64,000 bases of DNA from Streptomyces cyaneochromogenes (GTDB taxonomy: Bacteria; Actinomycetota; Actinomycetes; Streptomycetales; Streptomycetaceae), in the NCBI RefSeq assembly GCF_003963535.1, contig NZ_CP034539.1:6820001-6884000 (forward strand), given 5' to 3'. Position 1 is the stretch's first letter. Each line of letters opens with the position of its first letter. The notes beneath the pieces are model-generated. The model did not search any database. It was given only the letters and a program-made list of their open reading frames with translations, and was not told the DNA's origin. The translations under genes were made by a program, and so were the position numbers. Below, one piece after another: positions 28,756-38,042 of this stretch.

Positions 28756-30726
28756 ATGACGGGGAATGTACTGACCACCCTCCGCTCGACCGTCCGCCGC
28801 CGCCCGGCCGCCCTTCCCGGCTGGAGCTCGATCCGTGGCCGTATGGCCATCGTGCTGGCCGTCCCGACCTGTCTGCTGCTCGCCCTCACCGGGCTGGGCG
28901 TCGCCGACCGGGCCGCCGACTGGTCCGCCGCCCGGGAGACCGAGGCACATGTCGGGGTGCTGCTGCGGGCGCAGGAACTCGTCCGTGAGGTGCAGCGGGA
29001 ACGCGGCCTGACCAACGGGCTGTTGGGGGGTGAGGAGGGCTATCGCGACGATGTCGTCGCGCAGCGCGGCCGGACCGACGAGGCGCGGGACGCGCTGCGT
29101 GCCGCGATCGACGAGGAGAGCGGTGCGCTGCCCGGCGCCGCGCTCTCCGCCCTGCGCGCCGTCGACGTTCCCCTGGCCACCCTCACCACGACCCGCGAGG
29201 ACGTCGACGCCGGCACTGCCGACCGCGCCGCCACCCTGCGGACGTACACCAAGACCGTCACCCACCTCATCGACGCCGAGTCGGCCGGTGCCCCGGACGG
29301 TGACCGGCGTATCGCCCAGGGCGTGCAGGCGCTCCAGGCCCTCGCCCGGGCCACGGAGGCCGTCGCGCTCGAACGCGGTTCCCTCAACGGGGTGTTCGCG
29401 GCCGGGCGGTTCCGCGCGGGGGAGTACCTGGACTTCACGGAGGTCCGGGCCACCCGGGTGGCCGCGCTGGGGCAGTTCCGGCAACTCGCCGGGGGGGACG
29501 AGGAGTCCGCGCTCGACGACGCCTTCGGTACGGCCGCCGCGCGCCGGGTCGCCGGATACGAGGCGCGGGCCGAGCGGGGCGCCGACGGATCCGCCCTGGC
29601 GGTCGCCCCCGGCCGCTGGTGGGCCGACATGACGACCCTCGTCGACGATCTGCACGGTGTGCAGCGGGCGGTGGGGGACGACGTCCGCGCACGTGCCGAC
29701 GAGTCCGGGTCCGCCGCCACCCGTCAGCTCGGCGGGTTCCTCGCCCTCGGGGCGCTGATCCTCGGTGTGGCCGTCGCCCTCGCCGTCTTCTCGGCCCGCT
29801 CCATCACCCGGCCCCTCGGCGCCCTCGCCGACGAGGCGGACGCCGTCGCCGGGAACCGGCTGCCCGAGGCCGTCCGGCGGATCCAGGAGGCCGACCCCGA
29901 CGGCCCGCCGGGGCCGAAGACCGAGCGCCCTCGGCCGGCCGGTGGCGCCCGCGAGATCAGCCGTCTGGCCGCCGCTCTGCGCAACGTCGAGGACACCGCA
30001 GTCGGACTCGCCGCCGAGCAGGCCGTCCTGCGCCGCACCAGCACCGAGTCCCTGGCCAGCCTCGGCCGCCGCAACCAGAGCCTGCTCAACCGGCAGCTCG
30101 GCCTGATCACCACCCTGGAGAGCCAGGAGCTCGACCCGGACGCCCTCGCCGAGCTCTTCGAACTCGACCACCTGGCCACCCGGATGCGCCGCAACGCCGA
30201 GTCGCTGCTGGTACTCGCCGGTGAGGAGTCGCCGGCCCGGTCCTGGAAGGGCACGGTCGCCGTCGCCGACGTGGTGCGGTCGGCCGTGTCGGAGGTCGAG
30301 CAGTACCACCGGGTGGCCGCCGTCGACATCCAGCAGTGCGGGGTGCGCGGTCACTGCGTCGCCGAACTGTCCCACTTGCTCGCCGAGTTGGTGGAGAACG
30401 CGCTGATGTTCAGCCCGCCCAAGCAGCCCGTGGAGGTCTACGGCTGGCGGGACGGCACCGAGTACTGCCTGGCCGTCGTGGACCGTGGGATCGGGATGAC
30501 GCCGGAGCGCATGGCCGAGTCCAACGCCGTGCTGTCCGGCAGGGGCGCCGCCCTGCACACGGCCCCGACCAGGTTCCTCGGCCACCACGTCGTCGGCGCC
30601 CTCGCCGCCCGCCTCGGCGCCCACATCGAGCTCCGCCCCACCCAGGGCGCGGGCGTCACGGCGTACGTCGCCCTGCCCGCCGCCCTGATCCAGGAGCCGA
30701 CGTCAACGGCCGTGGCCCGAGGGTGA
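28756..30726 (+). CDS. Orphan nitrate/nitrite-sensor-type histidine kinase
   Basis: Membrane kinase of 656 aa. A first membrane helix (MAIVLAVPTCLLLALTGLG, about 30-48) precedes an extracytoplasmic NIT-like sensor region with the ERGLTNGLLGG and EAVALERGSLNGVFAAG motifs. A second helix lies at about 335 (FLALGALILGVAVALAVF). HAMP and a conservon-like dimerisation motif (ELDHLATRMRRNAESLLVLAG) come next, then ATPase boxes LAELVENALMFSPP, VVDRGIGM and a G2 region FLGHHVVGALAARLG that lacks the usual GLGL. It is thus CvnA-like, but no roadblock, DUF742 or GTPase genes follow. It converges on the PBP gene with a 2-bp gap. Confidence 0.88.
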   Translation: MTGNVLTTLRSTVRRRPAALPGWSSIRGRMAIVLAVPTCLLLALTGLGVADRAADWSAARETEAHVGVLLRAQELVREVQRERGLTNGLLGGEEGYRDDVVAQRGRTDEARDALRAAIDEESGALPGAALSALRAVDVPLATLTTTREDVDAGTADRAATLRTYTKTVTHLIDAESAGAPDGDRRIAQGVQALQALARATEAVALERGSLNGVFAAGRFRAGEYLDFTEVRATRVAALGQFRQLAGGDEESALDDAFGTAAARRVAGYEARAERGADGSALAVAPGRWWADMTTLVDDLHGVQRAVGDDVRARADESGSAATRQLGGFLALGALILGVAVALAVFSARSITRPLGALADEADAVAGNRLPEAVRRIQEADPDGPPGPKTERPRPAGGAREISRLAAALRNVEDTAVGLAAEQAVLRRTSTESLASLGRRNQSLLNRQLGLITTLESQELDPDALAELFELDHLATRMRRNAESLLVLAGEESPARSWKGTVAVADVVRSAVSEVEQYHRVAAVDIQQCGVRGHCVAELSHLLAELVENALMFSPPKQPVEVYGWRDGTEYCLAVVDRGIGMTPERMAESNAVLSGRGAALHTAPTRFLGHHVVGALAARLGAHIELRPTQGAGVTAYVALPAALIQEPTSTAVARG

Positions 30727-30728
30727 CT

Positions 30729-32204
30729 TCAGCGGCCGTGGCTTGAGCGTGACTTCAGCACCGCCTCCATCACCGCCCGCGCGATCGGCGCCGCGTCCCC
30801 GCCGCCGCTGATCTCGCCCCGGTCCGCGTCCGCGTCCTCCACCACCACGGCGACCGCGACCTTGGGCTCCAGATCGCGGTCGCCCTGCGCCCAGGAGACG
30901 AACCAGGCGTACGGCGTCCCGGAGTTGCCGAGGCCGTGCTGGGCCGTGCCGGTCTTGCCGCCGACCGTCGCGCCCGGGATCCAGGCGTTGCTGCCGGTGC
31001 CCTCGCTCACCACGTCCACCATCAGTTCCTTCAGCAGTACGGCGGTCGAGGGGCGCATCGCCTCCCGGGCGGGGCGCGACCCGGCGGTCGACACCGTGGC
31101 ACCGCTCGCCCGCGTCGTACGCTCCACCAGATACGGCGACCGCACCTTGCCGCCGTTCGCCACCGCCGCCGCGACCATCGCCATCTGCAGCGGGGTGGCC
31201 CGTGTGTTGTACTGGCCGATCGACGACAGGGCGAGCTGCGCCCTGTCCACCTTGGAGTCGAAGGTGCTCTCGGAGACCGAGAACGGAATCCTCAGATCCG
31301 GTTCGTTGAAGCCGAAGGCCCGTGCCGTCGCCGCCATCCGCTCCACCCCGACCTTGACCCCCAGCTTGGCGAACACCGTGTTGCACGACCACTCGAACGC
31401 GTTGCGCAGCGATACGTCCGCGCAGCCCTTGGACGCGTTCGTCAGCCGCGTTCTGGTGCCCGGCAGGCGGTACGGATCCGGGGAGTCCGTCCGTTTGTCC
31501 AGATCCTCGACCACTCCCGCGTCCAGGGCCGCCGCCGCGGTCACCACCTTGAAGGTCGAACCCGGCGGATAGGTCTTGCGCACCGCCCGGTTGAGCATCG
31601 GTCGGTCCGGGTCGCGGTTCAGCGACTTCCAGGACCGGGGCACCGCCGAGCCGTTCCCGGACAGCACGGACGGGTCGTAGGACGGGGCGGACACGAGGGC
31701 CAGGATCCGCCCGGTGGCCGGCTCCACGGCGGCGACCGCGCCTTTTCGGCCGGCCAGCCCCTCGAACGCCGCCTCCTGCGCACCCGGGTGCAGGGTGGTG
31801 ACGACGTCGCCGCCGGGGTTGCGGTCGCGGACGGTGTCCTTCCACAACGGGAACGGCGACAGCAGCGGGTCGGTGCCCGACAGGACACCGTCCTCGGAGT
31901 GCTCCAGGAACGTCGTGCCGTACACCTGCGAGGCGAAGCCGGTGACGGGGGCGTACATCGGGCCGTTCGTGTACGTCCGCTCGTAGCGCAGGTGTTCGCC
32001 GGTGTCCTGGGATCCGGTGACCGGTGCGCCGCCGACCAGGATGTCGCCGCGCGGCTGCCCGTAGCGGGAGATGGTGGTGCGGCGGTTGGCGATGTTGTCG
32101 TCGTAGGACGGCGCCTCGAAGACCTGGATGCGGGCGGCGTTCACGAGCAGCGCGGCCAGCAGCAGGGCGCAGAAGAAGGCCGCGTGCCGGATGTGCCGGG
32201 TCAT
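30729..32204 (-). CDS. Class B penicillin-binding protein (transpeptidase)
   Basis: Wall transpeptidase of 491 aa with one N-terminal membrane anchor (AAFFCALLLAALLVNAARIQVF). It has the class B features: Ser216 of the SxxK motif in PPGSTFKVV, SCN in FEWSCNTVFAKLG, and KTG (Lys417) in VGGKTGTAQHG. It cross-links peptidoglycan outside the membrane. It is translated from an ATG overlapping the stop of the SEDS gene (ATGA), so the pair forms a coupled glycan polymerase/transpeptidase unit, as in FtsW-FtsI and RodA-PBP2. It is not the dcw-cluster pair, so an elongation- or sporulation-specific role is likely (inference). Confidence 0.94.
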   Translation of the reverse strand: MTRHIRHAAFFCALLLAALLVNAARIQVFEAPSYDDNIANRRTTISRYGQPRGDILVGGAPVTGSQDTGEHLRYERTYTNGPMYAPVTGFASQVYGTTFLEHSEDGVLSGTDPLLSPFPLWKDTVRDRNPGGDVVTTLHPGAQEAAFEGLAGRKGAVAAVEPATGRILALVSAPSYDPSVLSGNGSAVPRSWKSLNRDPDRPMLNRAVRKTYPPGSTFKVVTAAAALDAGVVEDLDKRTDSPDPYRLPGTRTRLTNASKGCADVSLRNAFEWSCNTVFAKLGVKVGVERMAATARAFGFNEPDLRIPFSVSESTFDSKVDRAQLALSSIGQYNTRATPLQMAMVAAAVANGGKVRSPYLVERTTRASGATVSTAGSRPAREAMRPSTAVLLKELMVDVVSEGTGSNAWIPGATVGGKTGTAQHGLGNSGTPYAWFVSWAQGDRDLEPKVAVAVVVEDADADRGEISGGGDAAPIARAVMEAVLKSRSSHGR

Positions 32205-33619
32205 CGGGCCGCCTCCGCACGCACGCCGTGTCCTGTCTCCACCGTGGCCTCCTCGCCCTTGGGCACGCCGAGCCGGCTGCGCGCCTTGTCGCTCAGCCGG
32301 ATCAGCAGCGCCACGATCGCCCAGTTGGTGACCACCGACGAGCCGCCCTGGGCCAGGAACGGCATCGCCATGCCGGTCAGCGGGATCAGACCGGTCACCC
32401 CGCCCGCGATCACGAACACCTGAAGCGCCACGATCGAGGCCAGCCCCACCGCGAGCAGCCGGCCGAAGGGGTCGCGCAGGGCGAGGCCCGCCCGATAGCC
32501 GCGCTCCACCAGCAGGCCGTAGAGCAGGAAGATCGCGGACAGGCCCGCCAGTCCCAGCTCCTCCCCGGCCGTCGCCAGGATGAAGTCCGACTTGGCCGCG
32601 AAGCCGATCAGGATCGAGTGGCCGAGGCCCAGTCCCGTGCCGAGCAGACCGCCCGCGGCGAAGGCGAACAGCGACTGGGACAGCTGGTTGGGGCCCTCGC
32701 CCGCCTCGATCGAGGCGAACGGGTGCTGCCAGTCCTCGACCCTGCTGTGCACATGCGGCTCCAACTGCCCGACGGCCACCGCGCCGAGTGCCGCGAGCAG
32801 CAGGCCCACCGCGATCCAGCCGGTGCGCCCGGTCGCGACGTAGAGCAGGACCACGAACAGGCCGAAGAACAACAGCGAGGTGCCCAGATCCCGTTCGAGG
32901 ACCAGCACACCCACGCTCAGCAGCCAGATGGCGACGATCGGACCCAGGACGCGCCCGGTGGGCAGCTGCAGTCGCTCGACCCCCAGGACCCGGCGGCCGG
33001 TGTACGCCAGCGCACTGCGGTTGGCGGCCAGATACGCCGCGAAGAACACCGCGAGCAGCACCTTCGCGAACTCGCCGGGCTGGATGGAGAATCCGGCGAT
33101 CCGGATCCAGATGCGGGCGCCGTTCACGGACGGGAAGAAGATCGGCAGGGTGAGCAGTACGAGAGCGGCGACGACACACACGTAGGCGTAGCGCTGCAGC
33201 ACGCGGTGGTCGCGCAGCATGAGGACGACCACGATGAACAGCGCCACCCCCAGCGTGGACCACACGAGTTGGGTGGGCGCCGCCAGGTCGTCCGGCGTCT
33301 CCAGGTCGAGCCGGTAGATCAGGACCAGGCCGAGGCCGTTCAGCAGCACACCGATCGGCAGCAGCAGCGGGTCGGCGCAGGGGGCGCGCAGCCGCACCGC
33401 CAGATGCGCGACCAACGCCAGCACGCCGAGCCCGGCGCCGTAGCCGGCGGCGCCGGGTGGGACGGTGCCCTCCCGGGCGAGGCCGACCGCGCAGTAGCCG
33501 TACACGGAGAGCAGGACGGCCACGACGATGAGGGCCAGTTCGATGCCACGGCGCCGGGGGAGAGGCATGGCGGGAGCGGGCGCGTCCGCTGCCACCAGGG
33601 TGGTTCCGGCCTTCGTCAT
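32201..33619 (-). CDS. SEDS-family glycan polymerase (FtsW/RodA type)
   Basis: Polytopic membrane protein of 472 aa with about 10-12 hydrophobic helices. SEDS hallmarks are visible: GARIWIRIAGFSIQPGEFAKV, the LERDLGTSLLFFG segment with an aspartate in the catalytic region, FILATAGEELGLAG and PLTGMAMPFLAQGGSS. It polymerises lipid II into glycan with the PBP encoded immediately downstream. ATG 33617-33619. It is preceded by a short gap and the SH3 protein gene, which reads in the same direction. Confidence 0.94.
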   Translation of the reverse strand: MTKAGTTLVAADAPAPAMPLPRRRGIELALIVVAVLLSVYGYCAVGLAREGTVPPGAAGYGAGLGVLALVAHLAVRLRAPCADPLLLPIGVLLNGLGLVLIYRLDLETPDDLAAPTQLVWSTLGVALFIVVVLMLRDHRVLQRYAYVCVVAALVLLTLPIFFPSVNGARIWIRIAGFSIQPGEFAKVLLAVFFAAYLAANRSALAYTGRRVLGVERLQLPTGRVLGPIVAIWLLSVGVLVLERDLGTSLLFFGLFVVLLYVATGRTGWIAVGLLLAALGAVAVGQLEPHVHSRVEDWQHPFASIEAGEGPNQLSQSLFAFAAGGLLGTGLGLGHSILIGFAAKSDFILATAGEELGLAGLSAIFLLYGLLVERGYRAGLALRDPFGRLLAVGLASIVALQVFVIAGGVTGLIPLTGMAMPFLAQGGSSVVTNWAIVALLIRLSDKARSRLGVPKGEEATVETGHGVRAEAAR

Positions 33620-33662
33620 GTCCGGAACCTACCCAAATAGTCCGTCTTGTGTGCTTAGTGAC

Positions 33663-34151
33663 TCAGCACCAGCGCGGCGTGGCCCCGAGGTCGTCGATGA
33701 ACCGGGCCGATCCCCAGGCCCAGGTGCCGTCCGAGAGCAGATACCAGAGGGGATTGCCGTCGACCCGCTGGCCCGGCGTCCTGCAGAAGATCCTGACGAC
33801 GTCCCCTCGGCGGACGACCCCGATCACCCGGCTGCCCCGGTTGGGCGCACTGCGCAGCAGCAGACGGTCCGCGGTGACGCGCCCCTCGGTGAACCGGCGG
33901 CCATCGCCACCGCCTTCGTCGCCCCAGTCGCCCCCGCCCCCGTCTCCTCCGCCCTGGTCCCCGCCCCAGTCCCCTCCACCGTCTCCTCCGCCATCGCCTC
34001 CACCCTGGTCCCCGCCGCCGTCCCCGTCCCCCTGGGACTGACCCGGTTCGTCCAACTCCCACTCATCACTGGCGACAGCGGGCGTGGTGAAGGCCGCGGC
34101 GGCGAGAGCGCCGGCGACGACGGAGATGGCGAGGCGCGAGCGCAGGGCCAT
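33663..34151 (-). CDS. Secreted SH3-domain protein with Gly/Asp-rich linker
   Basis: Secreted protein of 162 aa. The signal peptide LAISVVAGALAAAAFTT has a likely cut after PAVA. A linker of about 45 residues consists almost wholly of Gly, Asp and Gln repeats. A bacterial SH3 domain follows (VTADRLLLRSAPNRGSRVIG, VRRGDVVRIFC, GNPLWYLLSDGTWAW), ending in a Cys-containing tail. SH3b domains often bind the wall. The start is ATG 34149-34151, supported by GGAGG six bases upstream; longer in-frame starts are rejected. It may form one transcript with the FtsW/PBP pair after 43 bp. Confidence 0.85.
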   Translation of the reverse strand: MALRSRLAISVVAGALAAAAFTTPAVASDEWELDEPGQSQGDGDGGGDQGGGDGGGDGGGDWGGDQGGGDGGGGDWGDEGGGDGRRFTEGRVTADRLLLRSAPNRGSRVIGVVRRGDVVRIFCRTPGQRVDGNPLWYLLSDGTWAWGSARFIDDLGATPRWC

Positions 34152-34286
34152 GGGGACCTCCATAAGAGGGTGACGAACCTGACTGAACGCCACATTAGGA
34201 GTGCGAGAAGAGGGTCGCGCGCCACGCTGCGCCATAGGAGCGCACGCCCGGAAATGAGCGCAGCGCCCCGCAGGGGCGCACGCTCA

Positions 34287-34313
34287 GGGGCGCGGGGAAC
34301 TGCGCGACAAGCC
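34287..34313 (+). repeat. Dispersed intergenic repeat, copy 1
   Basis: GGGGCGCGGGGAACTGCGCG followed by ACAAGCC, one base off from the copies at 40142 and 63293. It sits in the 205-bp gap upstream of the SH3 gene and next to the kinase stop. Confidence 0.8.
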
Positions 34314-34356
34314 CCCACGGCCCGCGGCCGACGACCAACCGGTGGTCCCGCCCCGG

Positions 34357-35595
34357 CTAGCGCAGCGTCAGCGTGGCCACGGCCCCACCATCAGCCGCAT
34401 TGGAGAACGCGAGCCGCGCCCCCAACACCTCCGCCTGCCCCAACGCGATGGTCAGCCCCAGCCCGTGCCCCTTGGACCCGCCCTCCGTACGAAACCGCTG
34501 CGGCCCATGCGCGACGAGATACCCCGGATACCCCTCACCGTGGTCCCGGACGGTCACCACGGGCCCGTCCACCGTCAGTACCACCGGCCCCCGCCCGTGC
34601 TTGTGCGCGTTCGCCACCAGGTTCCCCAGCACCCGCTCCAGCCGCCGTCGATCGGTCTCCACCACGGCGTCCCGCACGACAACGACCTCCGTGTCACCTC
34701 CGGAGGAACCCCGCACCACCCGCTCGGCCAGCGCGGCGAGCGGCTCGGTGTCCAGCTCCACCCGCTCCCGCCCGGTGTCCAGCCGCGAGATCTCCAGCAG
34801 ATCCTCGGTGAGCGTCCGCAGCGCGGCCACCCGGTCCCGCACCAACTCCGTCGGCCGCCCCGGCGGCAGCAGCTCGGCCGCCGCGTGCAGCCCCGTCAGC
34901 GGCGTCCGCAGCTCATGCGCCACGTCCGCCGTGAACCGCTGCTCGGACAGCAGCTTGCTCTGCAGCGACGACGCCATGGAGTCCAGCGCCGCGGCCACCG
35001 CGGCCACCTCGTCCGGCGGCCTGGTCGGATCCTTCGTACGGGGATCGTCGACCCGCGCGTCCAGGTCGCCGCCGCTGATCCGCCGGGCCACCTGGGCCGT
35101 GGCGTGCAGCCGGCGCGTCACCCGCGTCACCGCGAACGCGCCCACCAGCAGCGTCGCCCCGATCGCCAGCCCCGACGACCACAGGATCGCCCGGTCCAGC
35201 CCGTCGATGGTGCGGGCCTGCTGCGAGTAGTCGATCTCGACCCCGAGCACCCGCTCGCTGTCGACCGGCCCGGCCGCCCACATCGTGGGCCGCCCCCGGT
35301 GCTCGGCGACCATCGTGCCGCGCTCCCCGGCCACCGCCAGCGCCCGCAGCTCCTCGGGCAGCCCCGGCGGATCGAGGGAGACGCCGTGCCCGGCGGTGTC
35401 CCCGGCCTCGAACGCCGCCGTGGCGTCCGCCAGCCGGGACAGTGCGCGGTCGCGGGCCTGGCCGACGGTCTGGTTCGTCACCGAGACGTGCACGAGGACG
35501 CCGAGCAGCGCGGCGAGCGCACAGCACATCACCGTGATGAAGACGGCCGCCTTCACGGCGAGCGTGCCCGCCCACTGGGGCAGCGCGAGCCTCAT
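34357..35595 (-). CDS. Sensor histidine kinase (HAMP, HisKA, HATPase)
   Basis: Membrane kinase of 412 aa. Two membrane helices (AVFITVMCCALAALLGVLVHV near residue 20, and LAIGATLLVGAFAV near 145) flank a periplasm-facing domain of about 100 aa. HAMP, the phosphoacceptor motif DVAHELRTPLTGLHAA, the N box NLVANAHKHG, and G boxes VRDHGEGYPG and GHGLGLTIALGQAEVL follow. It is coupled (ATGA) to an upstream lipoprotein gene. No response regulator gene is adjacent, so it acts through a distant partner. The lipoprotein-kinase arrangement recalls CseA-CseC, but those are encoded with CseB. Confidence 0.92.
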   Translation of the reverse strand: MRLALPQWAGTLAVKAAVFITVMCCALAALLGVLVHVSVTNQTVGQARDRALSRLADATAAFEAGDTAGHGVSLDPPGLPEELRALAVAGERGTMVAEHRGRPTMWAAGPVDSERVLGVEIDYSQQARTIDGLDRAILWSSGLAIGATLLVGAFAVTRVTRRLHATAQVARRISGGDLDARVDDPRTKDPTRPPDEVAAVAAALDSMASSLQSKLLSEQRFTADVAHELRTPLTGLHAAAELLPPGRPTELVRDRVAALRTLTEDLLEISRLDTGRERVELDTEPLAALAERVVRGSSGGDTEVVVVRDAVVETDRRRLERVLGNLVANAHKHGRGPVVLTVDGPVVTVRDHGEGYPGYLVAHGPQRFRTEGGSKGHGLGLTIALGQAEVLGARLAFSNAADGGAVATLTLR

Positions 35596-36374
35596 GGGGT
35601 GCTCGCCGAGGGGGCGGCGGCGGAACGCGAGGCCGACACGGAGGACGAGGGGGAGGGCGACGGGGAGCGGTGCGACGACGAGGGCGGCGTCTGCTTGTGC
35701 CGGCCGGTGCGCAGCATCTCGTCGTTGGTGAGCAGCATCGCCTTCTGGTCGGCGGCCCAGGTCCACTGCAGCCGGTACTCGTACCCGGCGACCTCGGACG
35801 GCGAACGGATGATCACCGACCGTCCGGCCAGCTCGACCCCGCTGATGGCGTCGTCCCACCCCATCACCTTCACGAGGCGGTGCTTCTCGACGGTGTAGAC
35901 GCGCACCGCGGTGGTCCGGCCGGGCATCAGCCGGAAGCCCAGGGTCAGCTCGGGGTGTCCGTCGCCGGTGAGGTCCCGGTAGTACGGCTGGAGCACCGGG
36001 CACCTGCCGCGCCCGGCGCCCTTGTCGCACTCGGCCATCAGGCGGCCGGTCCGGGCGTACGTCGCGTCGTCGCCGGCGTAGTCCCCCGGGCTCTGGGCGA
36101 TCTCCTTGCGGATGACCGCCACCGGGTCCACGTCGAGGATGTCGTCCCCGGGGACGGTGACGCCCTTCACGACCTCCCGGTTCACCTCGCCGATCTCATA
36201 GGCCGGCCTGGACGCCGGCGTCAGCTCCGGCCACAGTTTGTCCGGGCTCACCGCGGTCTCGGTGGGGCCGGCGCCCTGGAGGCCCCCGGCGTCACCGCAG
36301 GCCGTGGCGGCAGCCAGCAGCAGTGCGACAAGGGCACTGAGCGCGGCGACGCGCGTGGGGCGGCTGCGGGGCAC
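35592..36374 (-). CDS. Lipoprotein encoded with an orphan sensor kinase
   Basis: Exported lipoprotein of 260 aa with a lipobox (LLAAATAC, lipidated Cys26). The mature part carries a segment like an FG-GAP/VCBS-type calcium loop (YYRDLTGDGHPELTLGF) and ends with a Ser/Pro-rich disordered tail after residue 225. Start GTG 36372-36374 with AGGAG six bases before. Because its stop overlaps the kinase start, it is probably a sensory modulator of that kinase, detecting something at the outer face of the membrane. The ligand is unknown. Confidence 0.88.
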   Translation of the reverse strand: MPRSRPTRVAALSALVALLLAAATACGDAGGLQGAGPTETAVSPDKLWPELTPASRPAYEIGEVNREVVKGVTVPGDDILDVDPVAVIRKEIAQSPGDYAGDDATYARTGRLMAECDKGAGRGRCPVLQPYYRDLTGDGHPELTLGFRLMPGRTTAVRVYTVEKHRLVKVMGWDDAISGVELAGRSVIIRSPSEVAGYEYRLQWTWAADQKAMLLTNDEMLRTGRHKQTPPSSSHRSPSPSPSSSVSASRSAAAPSASTP

Positions 36375-36466
36375 GGTTCTCCTGGGGCTGGGACGGTTGT
36401 CGGCCCGTACACCCTATTCGTACGGAAGTCCTTTTTGCGCACCCGGTGGGCGGACGGGCGAAACGG

Positions 36467-36973
36467 TTACTCGGCGAGTTCCTCCAGGAGGCGGGCGGTC
36501 GGCAGACCGGCCCGGAGGTACTCGACGAACAGCTCGTTGTGCAGCGCCCACGGAGAGCGGCGGGAGCGTATCAGCCGGATCGCCCGCTCGACGGCGTGGT
36601 TCCGGCGCATCAGGGCGTGGGCCACGACCAGCCCCGAGCGGTTGTACCCGTGATAACAGCGCACGAGGACCCTGCGGCCCTCGTCCAGCGCCTCGCACGC
36701 CGCCTCGGCCAGCCGTATCACCCCCGCGAGCTGGGTGCCGTCCAGCGGCCCGTCGGGAATCGGCCACACATGGTGCTCGACACCGGGATCGGGCCCGTGC
36801 CCGGGCAGCCGTAGGAGAGTCTGTACGAGATCGAACTCGTCCTGGACGACGGCGAACTCCAGTTGTCCCGAACGCCCCCGGAACTCGTGCCCGCCCATCC
36901 ACAGGCCGGGCACGATCTCGCTCCACGGACTGTCCGGAGCCGGAACGTCGGGTTGCTTCCTGCGGGTACGCAA
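36467..36973 (-). CDS. Dual-specificity / tyrosine-phosphatase-like protein
   Basis: Cytoplasmic protein of about 168 aa. The active-site loop VRCYHGYNRSGLV contains CX5R with the catalytic Cys and Arg; an upstream IPDGPLDG may hold the general acid. It is short and lacks extra domains, like bacterial dual-specificity phosphatases; the substrate could be a phosphoprotein or a small phosphate ester. The start is placed at TTG 36973 because GGGGAGG lies five bases upstream; GTG at 36991 would add six residues. It is divergent from the NERD-like gene. Confidence 0.83.
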   Translation of the reverse strand: MRTRRKQPDVPAPDSPWSEIVPGLWMGGHEFRGRSGQLEFAVVQDEFDLVQTLLRLPGHGPDPGVEHHVWPIPDGPLDGTQLAGVIRLAEAACEALDEGRRVLVRCYHGYNRSGLVVAHALMRRNHAVERAIRLIRSRRSPWALHNELFVEYLRAGLPTARLLEELAE

Positions 36974-37087
36974 CGGCGCCTCCCCAACCACCCCTCCCGG
37001 GGGGTCTGCCCAACTCCTCTCAAAGGTAACCGGCTTCTTGCCCGCGCAGCACCCCGCCTGTTCCCATGGTCAGTGGGGTGATGGTGC

Positions 37088-37897
37088 ATGAGCGGACTGC
37101 GCGTCATACCGACCTGGCGACAGGGCCAGGAACGGCTGTACGTCTGCCTCCGGGACGGGCGGAACATCGCCTGGTACGACCGTGAGGCGGCCCGGATCAA
37201 CCTGCTCAGCGAGGACCGCAGAGAGGATGTGCTGGAGGTGCTCGGCCCGTTCGTCACCGGCCCGGTGACGGTGGGCCCGCCGCCGGTGCCCACCCCGGCC
37301 GAGCTGGCCCGGCTGACCCTTCACCCGGACGACGACCTGGCGCCGAACCGTCCCGGCGAGGCGCTCCTGGTGGACCTCGACCGGGATCCCGGCCCCACGC
37401 ACCGGCTGCGGCGTCCCGACCCGCGCCGGCGCGCGCTGACGGCGGAGCAGGCGGTCGGCGAGGCCCTCGACCGGCTCGACGGCGCCGGCTGGCACGCGCT
37501 GCACTCCATCGCGCTGCCCGGCGGTGACCGCATCCACCACCTGGTGATCGGGCCCGGCGGACTCTTCGCGCTGCACGCCCTGTACGCCCGTAAGCAGAAG
37601 GTGACGATCGCCGACCCGATGGTCTCCCTCGGCCGCAGCGAGCCGCAGCCCTTGCTGCGCCGCGTCCGCGCCTACGCCGACCGGGCCTCCTACGCCCTGA
37701 CCGCCGAGGTCCACCCGGTCCTCGTCCTGGTCGCGCCGTCCGACGTGGTGATACCGGGGCCGCTGCGTGAGGTACGGGTTCTCCGGGAGAACGAGGTGGA
37801 GGGGTTGGCCCGGCTGGGCGGGGTGCTGAAGCCGGCGGATGTGGAGGCGTTGCATGCGATGGCCCGGGACCGGAGGGTGTGGGCTGCCGCCGGCTGA
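37088..37897 (+). CDS. NERD-domain-like protein (nuclease-related)
   Basis: Protein of 269 aa. The middle part (GEALDRLDGAGWHALHSIALPGGDRIHHLVIGPGG onward, with FALHALYARKQKVTI) follows the NERD pattern, distantly related to restriction-enzyme folds. The catalytic residues of active nucleases are not clearly kept, so a DNA-processing role is a guess. The N-terminal 80 residues (VIPTWRQGQERLYVCL, DGRNIAWYDRE) form a small separate domain. Start ATG 37088; GGGGTGATGG lies upstream. A GC-rich hairpin, CCTGGGGG with CCCCCAGG, sits near 37927-37950 after the stop. Confidence 0.72.
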   Translation: MSGLRVIPTWRQGQERLYVCLRDGRNIAWYDREAARINLLSEDRREDVLEVLGPFVTGPVTVGPPPVPTPAELARLTLHPDDDLAPNRPGEALLVDLDRDPGPTHRLRRPDPRRRALTAEQAVGEALDRLDGAGWHALHSIALPGGDRIHHLVIGPGGLFALHALYARKQKVTIADPMVSLGRSEPQPLLRRVRAYADRASYALTAEVHPVLVLVAPSDVVIPGPLREVRVLRENEVEGLARLGGVLKPADVEALHAMARDRRVWAAAG

Positions 37898-38042
37898 ACG
37901 CTGCTGGTCGGTCGAGGTGACCGTCCCCTGGGGGCCGGCGGCCCCCCAGGCCCCCGCTTCGGCCCTGAAGGGGCCTCGTCCTCGAACTCCCCCAGAGGGG
38001 GCACCCCCAACGGGCTGACCTGCCTGGACCGGCGTCGCGCAG

